From NCBI RefSeq assembly GCF_949628265.1, contig NC_088786.1:32571681-32635680 (forward strand): a DNA stretch of 64,000 nucleotides, written 5' to 3'. A program made the position numbers and the translations under genes. Below the pieces are notes generated by a model, which worked only from the letters and a program-made list of their open reading frames with translations, was not told where the DNA came from and ran no database searches. How positions within the stretch are numbered: the first letter of the stretch is position 1; each line of letters begins with the position of its first letter. Origin of the DNA: Cloeon dipterum (Eukaryota > Arthropoda > Insecta > Ephemeroptera > Baetidae). This document shows, one piece after another, positions 13,901 through 29,200 of this stretch.

Positions 13901-16900
13901 CGAAAAGCGAGTCAACGACTTATCCATCTCCCGTCAGCCCCATTTTAAAGTGGTAAATATGACTCGGAGATTTCACTGTGCAGACAATTCCAGGTCGTGA
14001 TTTACGGCTATAGACCAAAGTGCCGTCGGATCTCTGAGCTTCAATTTGATTCAAGCAAAAAGCGCCCGCGTGAGAGCGTTAGCTAATCAAAATTAAAGAG
14101 CCCCTCGCGTTGTAGCTGTACTTGGGTACACGCGTCGTACATTTTGGTTGTGGTTAACTCGACGGGTTTCTCACATAAATTATCCCACAGATTCCTTAAT
14201 GCAACTCGTGATTGCGCGCAGTGCAATTTGTTTTAGCGTGTACTGTGATTGTGAGTTGGGCAATGACGATGCGAGTGCTCCACATAGTTAGGCTCGATGA
14301 GAGAGAGAGAAACGCAAATTAACACAAAAAAACATTCGTACGCCAAAATTAATTTGTGGGAAACGAAAACGTGATATTAACTGTAACATTTCAAGGTTGA
14401 AATAAATTAATGAATCACAATTTTAACAAGTTAAACATTTCTAAATAAGCTTATTGGGATATGTTTCCAATTACCTTAATGAAAAAATGGATTTATTACT
14501 CTCGATTTTTAACTGGGATGTGTACAAAATTGAAGGGGAAAATATCTCACACTGTCCAGCGGCTGTTTCGGCCCCTTTAGATCATTAACAGTAATAGTTT
14601 CTAGAGAAAATCAACTGCAGAGAATTTCTGAATCGCTGACCATTAAATTCATTGTGATTGCAATCTTTGCTGAAAGTTTAACGCATTTAAAAAATGCGGG
14701 GACGATACTCCGTGAAACGCTTAACTTAAAGGCCCCTTAATTGTGAACTATTATTTGCATATTTGAAAAATGCAACCACTCGAGGTTGTTTTCATGTTCA
14801 ATATAATTAAAACCAGGCTTCATCCTCGTTGTCAAAAGAAATTCGTCGTTTTTATTCCTCGACCAGTTTCGGCGTCATCAAATACGCCCTAATCATGAGT
14901 TTCAATTACAATCATATACGAGGTTTTTAGGAATAAAACGACGAATTTTTTTTGACAAAGAAGATGAAGCCTGGTTTTAATTATATTGAACATGTTATTT
15001 GCATTTTGAAGTTTTTACTCTAAAATCTATCCCAAAAATAGTTTTGTCGAAAAAGTTCATTATTTTTTCTTTATAAAAAGAGGTGCTTTTGAAAAGACCA
15101 CGAAAACCCAGAAGGAAAATTTTCAAATATCGAAATGAAGCCTGCCACACTGGTGCCCGATCAAATGGAATTTTGTGGCAAATATTCCCATTTAGTTTTA
15201 AGGCAAATCTAATTTTATCAGGGCGAATTTTTATTTCAATCTCCTGTACTACAGCGTGTAGCAACAAAAAATCAATCTTATTCGAGTTCCCAAGAATTTA
15301 ATAATTTATAAATTCCCGAACAAAAGAGACATAAATTAAATGGAAAAACCGACATGGCTAGATTAATCCTCCCACATTGGATCTACTTTCTTTCTCACGC
15401 ACAACAGTCGGCCGGCTGAGCTACTGCGTCGAGAATCAAACGCATGAATCAATTTCTCACTCGGCCATTCAGATTGTTTGCATTGTTTGTTCCCCGCGAA
15501 GCGAATCGAATGGTCGCTTTTCATAGAAGCATTATTTGCATGGCACCGCTTCCTCGCTCTTCTAGTTTCTTTATGTTCGCAAGCCGCTGGAGCTGCATGA
15601 AAAATCTGCTTTTGATTCGAATCAGCGGCCTGTCTGAATTATGCATGGGAACCCTTGCCGCCTCGCCGAGAATTGAATCGAAACGGAAAAGTCCGCTTCC
15701 TGATGCGTGTTCCACATCTCCACTTTTTATTTCTGCTCGGGTGCCAAGTTGAGAAGGCTCGATATATGATGTGTGTGCGCAATCCACTTTTTTCCTATAC
15801 ACGTCGCGGCTTTCTCGCCAAATCCCAGCGCAGGTGCACGCGCGCGCGGGCGATTTTTTTCTTCTTTTATTGCCAGTGTTAACACGGCGGCGGTGACGGC
15901 GAAGAGGAGGAAAAGCGTTGGTGCGACCTTTCAGGATTATTTGATCAAAATGCGCAGCACGGGTGCCCGTTTTAATAATAGCCGAGCGTGGGCGAGCGGA
16001 GATGGTGCGTCCGAGATATGATGGCAAACAAAGTGCCGCCGGCGAAATGAAAAAGGAGCAGATTCGAGGCGATCGACTATTGTTTGCCTTTGTCTTAACC
16101 CACATCGCCTATGAATTATATGCGAATCTTGCGTTTCAGAACAAAATGTTTCGGCAACAAAAGACGTGCGAACAAAAGGGGCAAAAAAATAAGTGATTCA
16201 CAGGCACATTTTGTTGGCAGCGGCCGCGAGAGCACTGCTCCTTTGTCCACCGATTGGCTCGCGCGCAAAAATTGGCTCCGAGGCTCGGTTTGTCCGCAAA
16301 GGTGAGAGGTTGTTGCTCTCCTATCCGCTTGCTCTTGCGTGAATCAAACTGCTCCTGAATGCCAATGCTACATGTGCGTGGTGTTGGACACGGGAGCAAA
16401 ATAAATCTTGATTCCTCCTGAAGGCGAACAGAGTTATTGCCACCTTCAGACATGCCCTTTATTCCAATTTTACACGTGAAGAATATTAAAATCATAAAAT
16501 ATGCATATTTAATATTCCTGAGTGCTGTAAGTAAAATTTTATCTGTTATTTTCCAAATGACAGATAATTACGCAATTGGCCCGTTCAAAATTGCTGTAAA
16601 TATCAGCATTATTTCCTCGCGTGAACTCTCTGTTATCGATCCATTTTCCATTATATCCATACTGCGCCCGAGAGCATTTCACAGATGAAAGGCGGCAAAA
16701 GGATTATGCAAATATAAATAAGCGGCTATAAAATGTGCACTCGTAGAGAACGGTCTGCGATCGCAGTATTTGCCGACAAACGCGAACGAGTGACCAAAGG
16801 CTAAAATATCTGAGAGACGGAAATGCTGCCTGACCCAAAAGCGTGTGGAGCGGGCCCCAACGAGAGCTAGAATAAATCAGCTGCAACCCACGCAAGCAAA

Positions 16901-19900
16901 AGAAGCGAAGCCAATTTCCCTCAATAGACCGGTGTGTGCTTGTGTTCCGGATTTGAATATTCGCAAGCGAGGCGAGGAAAGCAAAAAGGAAAAAAGAATG
17001 TCACCCACATCGCCGAGTGCCAAACCTCTCGACGCGAGTTGGCATCAATCAGAAGGGCGGTGAAATACGTTCACTTAACGCATTCAGTTCAGCATCATTT
17101 ATTTTACTTCAACAGGAAATATAAAATAATCTAGCGTGTAGTTATACAGAGTTTATGGTTACACGTGAGCTGGTTGATCAATGTTTACATGATGAAGGCA
17201 TTTGATTTTTAATCGGTCGCTGCTCCTGTGAAATTACAACTCATCATTCTTGGAAATTGCCTTCTCAGCGTTTAAGTTTCTTGTACGGTTCCTGGTCTCC
17301 AACCTTTAATTGATTTCTGGTCCATTGAATTTATTAAAAATATAAAATCGTAATGAATTGGTTACTAAAATATATTTACTTATTGAGTGGTAATTCTTCT
17401 CTTCCAGAATTACTCCTCATTTTTACAATTATATATTTCTCTTCCAATTTTCTTTTTGATTACAAATTCCTATTCAGTTTTTTTTTTCGTTTTGGGACAA
17501 TCCCTTTTTCACACACGCATCCCCATTTCCTATCGCATGCTGGGTGCCGATTTGCAAGGCCTGCTGGGTGTTGATGATTTGTTATGCACCGTCGAGCAGA
17601 AAAGCATCCAGGCGCGACTGTGTGCGCGTAGAGAGAAGAAAAAAGCACACAAATAAACGCTGACAGGACGAGTTCTCGCTTCCTTCCAAGTGTATAATTA
17701 AAAATGCAAGCAAGCACCGCCTAATGATCCAATTTCGGCCGATCGACCCATGCGAGAGATGCTGGGAGCGTGACCTAGAAAAGCGCGAGGAGACGGTGAA
17801 ATACGCGTGCATACTCAATTCGCACGGTTATGGGCGCAATCACGCGAGCAAGCAATATCAAAAAGATAAAATATAAATATTCCCGTGCATTTCGTGTGTG
17901 TTGTGATCTGAGGGAACTGGTTTGCGATGATGGATGGAAGAAAATTTGGAGCTCCACATCCGTGACTCCCTTTGGATTTGGGATCGGATTAAAGAATCAA
18001 ATCTCCGTGGAGAATGCTTCGTTTGTTTTGGGAATGTGGGGCATTACAGAAGGAAGGAAATTTGTAACTACAAATAATCAGATTGTTTGTTTACTTTCAA
18101 CTTCTTCGAGTTCTATTTTTTGTGATTATATCTCTGATTTAATTTTGAATATTTAAAATGAGGAGAAATAAAATTTAATTTCTGATCATTACGAGAGAAA
18201 TCTATAAATCGTTTGTAAAACATTTTAAATTGGATGTTGAAATTTTTGTTAATAGAGGCACGCTATAAACACAAAGAAATTCCTTGGAAATTTGTTAGTT
18301 GAGGGAGGAAGTGTAAAACAATTTTTAAGGTGATTTTCAAACATTCAGGGCTATGGCTACGATGCTATTAGCGTTAGAAAAATGAATTTATTCCTTCCAG
18401 ATGAAGGGTGGAGGTGGAATGAAAGGGAGTTAACCACCCTGAAACCTTTTGGGGAGTTAAACGGTTTGCAGTTTTTGCATTTCTGACCAGCATTAGCCGA
18501 GATCTCGCCAGCTCTTGATATTTTGATCTTAGACCTGAAGCCAAGTTTAGACCTTAAATCTGGATTATCTCAAAAACAACAATATTTCAGGTAAAATTGA
18601 ATATTAGTTTGCCTAATTATTTGTATTCACTCAAAAATTATACAAAAATCTTCATTTTCGAAATTTTATTTGAGACTCAAAATTTAAAATTAGTGACCTT
18701 GACCTAGAAAAATATTTTCTTCTCAATAGCCGCTAGGAATAAAATTTTATTTATAAACACGTTTGATTCTACATGATATCTGCTATAGATTAAGAGATGT
18801 GTTTGATTGTTATTTAAAAATCCCTAAAATCCGGGAGCTCAAAATTTGGCTTGAAAATTTTATTGAATATTCTTTAGGATAAAAATACCACCAACACATA
18901 TGTGAAAATTCAAGACGTTGAAATGACTGGAAAATTTAATTTGAAATATTTCCGAGACAATCTCAAAATGTTTAAAATTCAATTTCTCTGCTAAGAGTGA
19001 ACCGACATGAAAAGCTCATTCATCCGACATTAGAGAGCAGCAAACCTTTGCAAATCACATCGGAGCGATTCCCACACAATCCAAATGCAAATCTCTCATT
19101 AGCCTAATGACGCAAGGAAGAGGCGTACATATACGTTTCTCATCGCAGGTCCAGTTAAGTAATCAAAAGAGCGTGTTGAGCAGCGCTCTCGATTTTTTTT
19201 TCTTGTTTGGTGTGAACGTAACTGGAGTATAAAAAGCCTAATTATGCGCGTTGAGGAAAAAACATCGTGGGAACGCACCGCTCGCGATTATTTAACCTGG
19301 GAGTCCAAACGAGCTGGTCGATCTCGTTCGGCAATCACTGCGCGGACGCATCAGGAATTTTGCACGGCACACATCTGCCGAGCAGAACGAAATTAATTCT
19401 ATAACAGCACGCGGAAAAGGAGCAGCTTTTGGCGATCCGCGACGCCAGCGTTGGCCAATTCGGTCCAAACACACACACACACTCACGCGAGAGAGCGGTC
19501 GATGGGGGAGTACGACGCAATCAAAGGAGTAATTAACAGCGCGTGTTTTCGTCATTACATGGTTTACATGATTAATCGGTGGCATAGTACATATATGACA
19601 TATGAACGAGAAAGGGGCCGACGCAATTAATTCTCTACTGAATCACATGGCAAATTACACACAACATTCAGTACTATTTTTAAACAATGCCAAATTAAAA
19701 ATATTGCATTGCTAAACAATCACGAAATTTACAAAATTTAGCGAAATATAGAAAATTACCTGAGGCCAAGAATTCACGAAAGAAAAATATATTCAATTCG
19801 GTTAATTAATTTTCATTTTCTAAGTTTAAATTGATTAAAACGTCACCATTTTTTCCATTAAAAATGAAAACACAGAGAAAGTAAGCCCCGAATAAGACAA

Positions 19901-22900
19901 AAGTATTTAAAATGTATACATGAATCATAAAAATCTATCAAAACATTAGCAAAAAATATTCCACCCAGACTGACAATGAGTTGCTAGCCTATATACCAAT
20001 CTTACATTTATATTTTTAGCTTGGATGGTGTGTTTTAAATCAGTAAAAGTTTCCAAATTATTTTGTGAGAGTTAGTTTCATTGTCAATTAAAGCCAATTT
20101 CTCGCTGATTCGTTTAAATGAGTCGGGGACGCAGTTTCACGATTCACGAGGAAGCCGCTGATTCGGTTTCCAATTACTCGTTATGAGCAACGAACGCAGA
20201 CAAGGAATCCAACGAGATCGACTTTCCAGATAATTTGCTTGTCACTCGAATTTTCTGTCCTCTCTGCACGCGCAATTTTCGACCGCTGCTTTTGGAAAGC
20301 AAGAAATACTTGCGGTGACATCTCGTTGGCTGTCACTGTCACCGTGCTGAAAGTTTTTCAGTTATGAGTCACCGCAGCGCAGCGAGCTGAAAATTTTAAC
20401 TGTTTTCTTCACTTCACTTCTCCGTTGACACCGTCTTGTTTTGTAATAAAAGAGGTTTGAATTAAAATCGTCTTAACCCACTTGCTCGATTAATTCTAAC
20501 CTGCACTTCATCAACAGTGAAAAAACCTCCAATTGATTAGGAAACCAAACTCGTCGGGCAGCAGGAATGTCTGGGAGCAATAATTATCAGCAATTTGCTG
20601 ATCCCATTTCCGGCAGCTCGGGGCTAATTATTGTCGCGCGCAAATAGTCACGTCCCAAATAACTCTTATTTAATTATCTCAAATAAATATGCTCTTTGCT
20701 TTGTGCAGGGAAATAAATAACAAGCGTGCAGTTTATGCACAGTAAACGCGTCCACGGGGGCCAATTTGAATATATATTTATCTGTTTAAGTGCGTGCATG
20801 CGAGTGGAAATTCCGGTTTTTAATTTGCCGCAGATTCAGGCCCGGCAGTGATCTTCTTCTCGCCGCGCGCTAGTTTTGGGAACTGGCTGGCCTGGAATTG
20901 GCGCAAAAAGCGGCCTCTCTCTCGCGCGCACAATTAGCGGCCACCGACGAGCCCGCAACGCAACACGCTTCGCCGCAAACGCTGATAAACGTAATTGCCG
21001 TGTGTGTATAATCGCGGCTTCCAATTATTCCGCACACATTGAGGCAGTTTTCCGATTCATTTGGCGTCGTTAACTAGAACAAAAGAGATAAAAACTACGG
21101 CGGTGTGGTGTTGAAAATTAATTAATGGCAAATAGAGTTAATTTAACCCTTTTGTATACAATTCAATTTAGTTCAAACCAAACAATTTTAGCTTTCGTTT
21201 TTAAAGTAAATAATTTTACAATGGCTACTCAGGTTGGAAAAATAGTTGGAGGTCAAAGTGGAATTGCTGAGAAGTTTATTTCACGTCCTTTCCAGAACAG
21301 CGCCTGTTTTTTTTTTTTTGCTACTCGTAGGCCTTATCACCAGTACTCTAAACTCAAAGCAAACATTCAGAGCTATGGAACTATGAATCACCAGTCATTT
21401 CAACTTGAAACGATCGACTGAGCACAATCAAAATTAGATAAGGAGGCGACAAAACCTTGTGACACCTTGCATCCAGCGACAAACAAAACTTCACTTACTC
21501 AAAATTCCGTTTTGTAATTGAGCTCTTTCAAATACTGAAATTCTGACACATCTATAGAAAGGAAAATCCGGTGAAGGACTCCCCTGCTGCCCAACTAAGA
21601 GGATTTTGTGACAGAAGGTGCTGTGAAATATTTTTCTATTTGAGGATTTATAACAATAAACAGAAAAATTAAAAAAAAATAGTAAAATCCTTTTAGTTTT
21701 TTATATTTTATTTTGTTTCACTGATCTTAATCCATCCGGTTCACGCATGAAGGCCGCCACTAGAGTCTCCGCGCAATGATAGTTTGAGTATGTAACTTAA
21801 AATAATAAAAATGACAAATAATAACCATCCTATTGGAAAGTTTTATAAAAAAAATGACGATAACGAGTCATTGCCCACCGCGACAGTGGAAAAATTTACA
21901 TTTGATATTTACGGATCTGCCACCGGGGGACAAATTCGAGTAGTGATTCTGAACCCTGACCTTCCCCGAGATTCTGGTATCGGCCATAATTAGGAAGGAT
22001 TCAAGCCCCCAACAGTGCGGTGACGGCGCAGTGGTTTGTTTCATTTGCATATTTTGTTTTAAATTTTAAATGAAATATAAAATCAATTCGTGATTTCTTT
22101 GATCTAGTTTCTAGTTCCTCAACTTTTCTGAAAAAACCTTTATTCAGGTCAATTTAATAATATTATTGTGCGTAACACAATATTATATAATTCAAAATCA
22201 TCGGTTTTCCACGCTCGTGATATTGAGTGAAGTCACAAGCAATATTATATTTGCAATCGGCGTTTTAAATCAGCAGTTAAATGTGTCACACAAGCAGAGA
22301 ACCCAAGGTTCGGTGTCCAGCGAGGTTGAAAATCTGATCTGATCCGTCGATTACGTGTCACCGCCTTCGAGACACGTTTCACGCGTCAGGCGGACGGCGA
22401 GAAATTCAATATTGTCCTCTCAAGTCACAGTCAGCTTCGCGGCTTTTGAGGCTGAGACAAATAAAAAGCGACTTGAAGGATGAATCGATAGATATACGAG
22501 AGGCCTTTGTTTCACGCCACGTTTTTATTTTGTCTCGTGCCTACAGACGGAATTCTCTGTTTGCAAATAACACACACACACACATACAATGCAATTGTAG
22601 AGCTGTTGAACACGTAAGAAAGAAACGAAACGGACTCGCTTATTCGATTACAATAAGTCAGCATTTCCACGGCTTCACGCCATCCGGCATGCAGACACAA
22701 CCACCCAAGAGTTTGTCCTTTTAACCTATGCGTATACCTCTTTGTCCGTGCGGAAAATTTGAAAGTAGGAAAACACCCACACTCTAAAAGTCTCGGATAG
22801 TAAAATAAAAATCTTTTGATGTGCGTGGAACCAGGTGTTTAGGAGAAGCTGCCAGGTGTCGGAAGGAACGCCCTGCAGATGAAGCGACTCTTAATCCGAT

Positions 22901-23238
22901 GGAAATGAGTCCCAAACACGCGCTCAAATTGCTTTAGGGAATGCTCACGCACGGCTCTTGCGTAATTCATAATTTTGACATTGTAATAAAAAATGCTGTC
23001 CGTTCCACCAGGTTGCTCTTATTCAAAAAAATTTCCCTTTAACCATGAAAATAAATAAGCAAATCAAGTCATGACCTCGCCACCGCGTAAAATTTGCATT
23101 CTCGCGGATGCGTTGTGAGAGGAAGGAGAAAGAAGAAAGGCGTCTGTCTCATTTGCACCCGAGAAGAGAGCGAAATGCGCGAGGATGATATGTGCACATA
23201 TACTTTAATAAACATAAGTGAGAAAGGCCAGCCCGATG

Positions 23239-23276
<38 letters not shown>

Positions 23277-26200
23277 AAACGACGAGGAGAGACGCGAGAT
23301 GCTGCCGCACTAACGGTGCTTTTATTTTCTCGCGATAAGTCGCACGACTCGCTCGCTCTTACTCGCTCACTATACCGCAGATGATATGAATTATTTAAAC
23401 CCGGCAGCAGCTCTCGAAGCTTTTCACTCCCACACTCACTCCATCGGTGCTTGTTACTATTATTATTTTTGTTGTTGTTACATGCTGGCCGGCATTACGT
23501 ATAGGAAAGGTCAAGGCCAACCCCGAGGAGCAAACAAACATTAAATTCAAAGCGTACACTTAATTGACAAATAGGAAGATTAATTAAAGTAAAAAATATA
23601 TTTTTCCTTTACTTGAAATACGCTCTATAAATTGGGAAAGAGGTTGATGCCGTTTGAGATGAAATCGGTTCTAAAGTTTGCATGCTAATTAAACGGTGAG
23701 CACTGTTTCCCTATTGAAAATCTGGATTTTCCGCACACCGTTTGTTAGATTGCGACGAGAAGAGATTGATTGCTTAATCTTTCGAGTAAATCTGAAATTT
23801 AACTGTTATACTCGGTCCTGATTTCATTACTGCTCATTGTAGAAAAACTGCTGCTAAATCCCACAAACTACTTCTTACTTGCTAAAGCCAACAAGGCAAA
23901 ACACTCTTAATAGATGGCCTGTAAAGCTCAAGTTTTAAATTTGCATCATTTAAGAAAATTGTTTATAAAAAAATTGCCACTGACGAGCATTTAGCAGGTA
24001 CTAAGCGTACAATAGTTTTGATTTTTACATATTTTTCTGAGGCTCGCGCAAGAACAAAAACACTTAAGTATGACCAAGTATCCGATGCCTTGTGGTTCGT
24101 GCGGGAAAACGTTTTTGATAGCATTTATTGTTAGACATGTACACCTCATTCAATGCTGGACTGTTAGCAAAAAACTTTTCCGCAAAGAGCCATTAGGTGC
24201 TGAGAGGTCAGAGAATTCCAACAGTAAAAACAAGCTGGCGATGATGACAAAACACAATATTCACCCGTCGGTGCAATCTTCTTCTTCTTCTTCTCGTTCA
24301 TTCGCTAATGTCTGTCTCTCATTCACATGCATAACTGTTTAATGAATTACGCGCGCGATGAAATCTGAGGCGAAAGAGCAGTAAATTTGCTTAGCAAAAG
24401 ATCCCGCATCACGCGAGCTGCTTGTTAAGCAATTAGCTAAGATGAAATCTAAAAAAATGGAAGGAACACCTGCGCTCTGAGAGCAGCCGGAAAAGCTTTT
24501 CAATTACCCGAACGGGTTTTAATTGTCAAGCAATCCGAAAATAGAATAGTGCGCCGATGATGCAATCTCTGCGGGTGCTACTTTTGGATTTGAGAGAAAA
24601 TCCAATTTAGTCTTGGCCCCTTCGAAAGGGCACGCCAGCTCCTGCTCAGTTGATTAGTTAACTGAACGAAAATGGAATCTAATTACCGCGGCGAGGCTAG
24701 AAATAGAACACCAAATAATCCTCTCTCGTATTCTCTGTTTTGCTTCCGAAAAAGCTCACTTTTATGGCTTCGGCATTGTCAGACACGCGTTCGTTCCCTT
24801 GTTTGTGTATCTATATCAGATCTGTCCAAACAATCGGTCGCGTGTGCTTTGCGGATATTAGGGGAATATGCGCCGCGGCAACTCAAACGACCAGACAGAG
24901 CTACGTGTTGACTGATGGCGTGTGTTTGGTGTGTCGTGCGAGTTATTAAAGCCTGAATAGCTGCCCACCGTGATGGTAGCCGTTTTGTCGAATTGTTAAG
25001 AGCAAAAATATGAAAAATGTGTATGTTTTGCAATTAATTTAATTTGAGCCAGTTTTTTTTAGTATTTATTTGCCTATAAGAATACAAATTTAAATTTTTT
25101 TGGTAATTTTTCATTAATTAAATTATTAATATTTTTAATTTTACTTTCAAAACTAATAATATAAGGATTTTTCATAATAATTGTCTGATTTAAAACATAA
25201 TAAAATACTGCATTTGATCAACACGTTAAAAATAAATTTTTTGCTTGTTTCTTAACTGAATGAGAGTAATAAATTAATTTTGTACGCAATGACTATTGGT
25301 TAAACTCTTAGTGACGTGGATATTTAATAACCTATACCAATGACTTTTCATTAAAAATTTGATTCCCTGAATATTTTAGTCTCACGAAATATTGGACGTT
25401 ATTAAAACAATTTTGTGCCAACAGTATGGACAGCTCGTTTCTGTGTGTGCCTGAATGAATTTGCATCGCGGTCGGTGCACTTGTGGGGCCTCGTCGGCCA
25501 GTGGTAATCGCGTTAGAGGCGCGGAAAGCCGCCCGGAGCGCGCGTCACTCTTGGATGCGTGTCCGCCCCCGCGGCGGCGTGCGTTGCCTGCTTTTTTTCT
25601 TTCCTTTATCTGCGTGGAGGAGCGAGTTGTTGCGTCGTTCCGCTCTGGGTCACTTGTCCAGCCGGTTAGAAAAAGGCTGCAACTCGGTGCGGCTGCGCTC
25701 AATAGAACAATTAACCGTAATCTTTGGCTTTTTGTTCCTCGCGGCCTGGCGCAGTAGCAGCAGTCTGTTGCGTTGAGATGACTCCGCCGCGAAATGATTC
25801 AGCAGCCGCGACGAGTCGTTAAACTCGTGTGTTTTGCCGTGCGACCGTCAAGAATATCACGCAATACTCGCGTAATTAATGTATTGCGTACAGTTCAGAA
25901 ATACAGATTGAGATGTTCTGCTTGTAACTGAAAATTTATTTCCAGGTCTGTTATAGAAAAATGCTTTATTTGCGTGTCACTCGATTATTGAATTTTTAAA
26001 TTTTGGGAATAAATCACTTAAAGAGGAATGATACTGCGAAAGCCAGGAAAATGCTTGTTGCCAATGCATAAACTCATCCCTTAGGATTCAGTTAAAGCCT
26101 AAATTGACCTACGAAGCACTGTAATTTTTTAAAAAAATTGGCTGGAAAGTTAGCGTGCTTTTCAAATGGTAATGGCTGTCTCCTTACTTGAAATCCGATT

Positions 26201-29200
26201 TTATTTCAAAATCAAGAGTTTCCCCAATAAGTGGCATACACCGTTGGACAGATCTCGACGAGAGGAATCGGAATATGCCAAGAAAATATGTTCAAGCACT
26301 GTAAATTTTGCAGAAAATTGGCAAAATTTGAATATTTACTGTAGGAAGGTCCTTCTTTATTATTGCAAATTGTTGAAAAAATTGTTTATCGATCGATTGT
26401 TTATGGCATCAAGTAATTCAAATAATTTTCAATTGTTGCCATTAGGATTTCTTTCTTTTATTCTGCTTACAATCGGATTGTTTCTGCTTTGTGGAGCTCA
26501 TGTTCTTTTAGCTCGATCCGTGTAAACAGTTTCTAGCAATGAATTGTTTACTATAATGAACAATTAACTAATTATACAGTTGTTTGGCTCGCATGGGTTG
26601 ATGCCAGAAAAAAACGAAAATAACTTTCCAGCTTCCCCTAAGTGTCAAAAGTCGAGGAGAGTATTTTTAATAACACTTCCTCAAAACCAATCAATTACGA
26701 TATGCTTGAAATGACAGCGTGGACAAAACTCTCAACTTTCCCTTTTCCACAATTTTTTGCATGTGCGCTGGACCTGCATCTCATTCCGTTCGCTCGGGGC
26801 GAGCAGTTTATTCAGAAGCGGTTTATTGCGGAATTGCGCACCCTCGTATGTGCACTTTGAAAACCGCAGGCATAATATTGCTTGGCCATTTTCTGTCTAA
26901 TTGCATGTCAATTTCTCCTCTCGACCGATTCTGCGTTTATAATTTAGTGGGTGTGCTCCTACAGGCGGTGAGTCACCCACCACTATACCTCTGCACGCGC
27001 ATCTCGCGCGCATGAGATCATGATGATTGAAATTTTCTCTCTCGCTCCTCAACACTGCATCTAACGTGTCACTCGCGCTGTGATATTGTAAGTCAGACAC
27101 GCCATGACACGAGTGAATAAATATAATACGTGTTCGAGTGGTCGCTTGCTTCGAGCAGGGGAGAGGTTAAAAATTCGCCAGAGAGGATTTCAGTGCAGCT
27201 TTCTCCGAAAAATTATCAAATCCATACAAGGAAAATTAAAGCTGAAAAATATTCTTGTAAGTTTCCTATTGATTTGTTGATTAATAATGTTTTATTGCTT
27301 AAGTTCTTTAAAAAAATGTGAGGGCAGATTAAATCATTGGGAGATGCAAGTTGTCTTTCGTTTCTGGTTTTTTCATTTCGTGTCTGTTCAGAAATTAGTG
27401 CAGGCGAACGTTTATTAATTAAAATTAATTAATTTGCGCGTTGAGTAGGGCCATTCGTTAGTTTTAAATATAATAAATTACCAGCGTGTGCATTTCTTTC
27501 TTTTTCTGTTTATTTATAAGTATGAACAGATTGAAAAATGTTGAGAAAAAATTAAATCAGACATCAGGCAGGAAAACAACCTCGAGCGGTCGCCTATTTC
27601 AAAATTAGATTGAAAAATAGAATTTAAAAATATCCACGTTAGTTGCTTTATTAGCTTTTCATGTTTTCGCATCAAATGTTTGTTTGTTTGATAAATAAAA
27701 TTGCCCCTGAGATTTCCTGGTTTCGCATTTCAATTCATTCGAATCGTTTGAATAAGACAAACCACTTGCCTGCAATGGTAATGCAGCTGGAGAGGAGAGG
27801 CGCGCATCAAGAAATGATGAGCACTTACTTTTCTTCGCAGGTATAGAAGGAGAAATTTAGAAATTACTCTCATTGTCCGGTGTAGAAAATCAATGATGCT
27901 CTTATGCTTGTGTGCAGCGCAAGCATTTCTTATACTGATCCTCTCCTCTCGCGAGACGACGAGGGCAAAAAATTCGGTCCGCGTCCTCCGGCCGAGGGAG
28001 CGAAAGAATAAAAAGCAGCCGTGCATTGTGCGCGCCGCGGAAGAAAGTTTTTGTCATCTCGGCTCGTGTGTCGCGCCATGTGCCCCATGTACCGATTGCA
28101 CGAGACGAGAATTCCACCATAGAGAGAGAAGGAGGCGAATGAAAGTAAGTAGTGTCCCTCAGATCAATGGGAGAACGAAGTGAATTGCAAATCTTCATCC
28201 GCGTAACCCGAGCCCTGACGCAGACGTAATCGAACCTTCGGAATTCACAAAATCTTTTTCCTTCCTCTTGCGTTATTCAATCGCCAGAGACGAGAGGCTT
28301 CAGGGAAACTGCGGAGTGTATTTCGCGATGCCAGCAAGAAGCGCAACGATAACAACGTTGAAAAATAGAGTCATTTGACAAGGATACTCTCGCTAAATTG
28401 CATGGCACTGAAAAATGGTTAAAGTGCTGAAGCGAAAAGCAAGGCGAGTGCTCTGATGTAAAGACTAAAGACCCTGTCAGCTTTTAATCCACGTTTATAA
28501 AAAATGACATTTATAAAATTTAAAAATTAAAGTCGATAATTTCTGCAAAAAAAGGTAAAGCACTGAAAATTAGGAAAGAGCAGGTTGTTGTTTAAATTTC
28601 TGAGTAAATCGGCTGAAATGCTAATCAAGCAGCGAACACTGTCTCCTTATTAAAAATCATGATTAATTTCCCTAGAGGGTAAATTTACCCCATAATTCGC
28701 ATACCGATGGATAGATCGCAACGAGAGGAATTAAATTATTAAACTATTCCATTTTAATATTAAACATTGTTGAGATAATTAATCAAACTTAAAATTTGGT
28801 CGTCGCTCTTAAAAATTTATTCAAATTATTTTATGATAGCTGTCGCCTTCCATCGATTCCCTTTTAAAATTTTAAAAATAAATATTAATGACAATTTTAA
28901 TTTTTAATGTATTTTAGCAACACTAAACTAAACTTTTTATGTTTTGTATTGTTGTTCCATTTTTATTGTTAAAATTAGTGCTAAAAATACATTTATTGGC
29001 AACATTAAAAATAAATTGCTTTAAACAATGCTCAAATAAAGAAATTGTTTTTTTTCTTACGTAATTTTGATACCAGTTTAAAATAAAAATTTTAATCTTT
29101 AAAAAATAATCAAGGACTAAAGCCAATAAACCTCACTGTCAAAACACCACGCAGACAATTTAACAATAAAAAAATAGAACAAAACGAGTAAAAAAAACTT

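Noticed and set aside
15521-16105. 194-codon minus-strand open frame in the FAM89-like intron
   Set aside because: It lies in a CpG-rich block where stops are rare, has an Arg/Ser-rich composition without domains, and overlaps equally long frames on the other strand.
26166-26525. 119-codon frame shared with the frame at 3396-3740
   Set aside because: The shared peptide reflects copies of a MITE; changes between copies do not favour silent sites as far as I can see, and there is no transposase motif.
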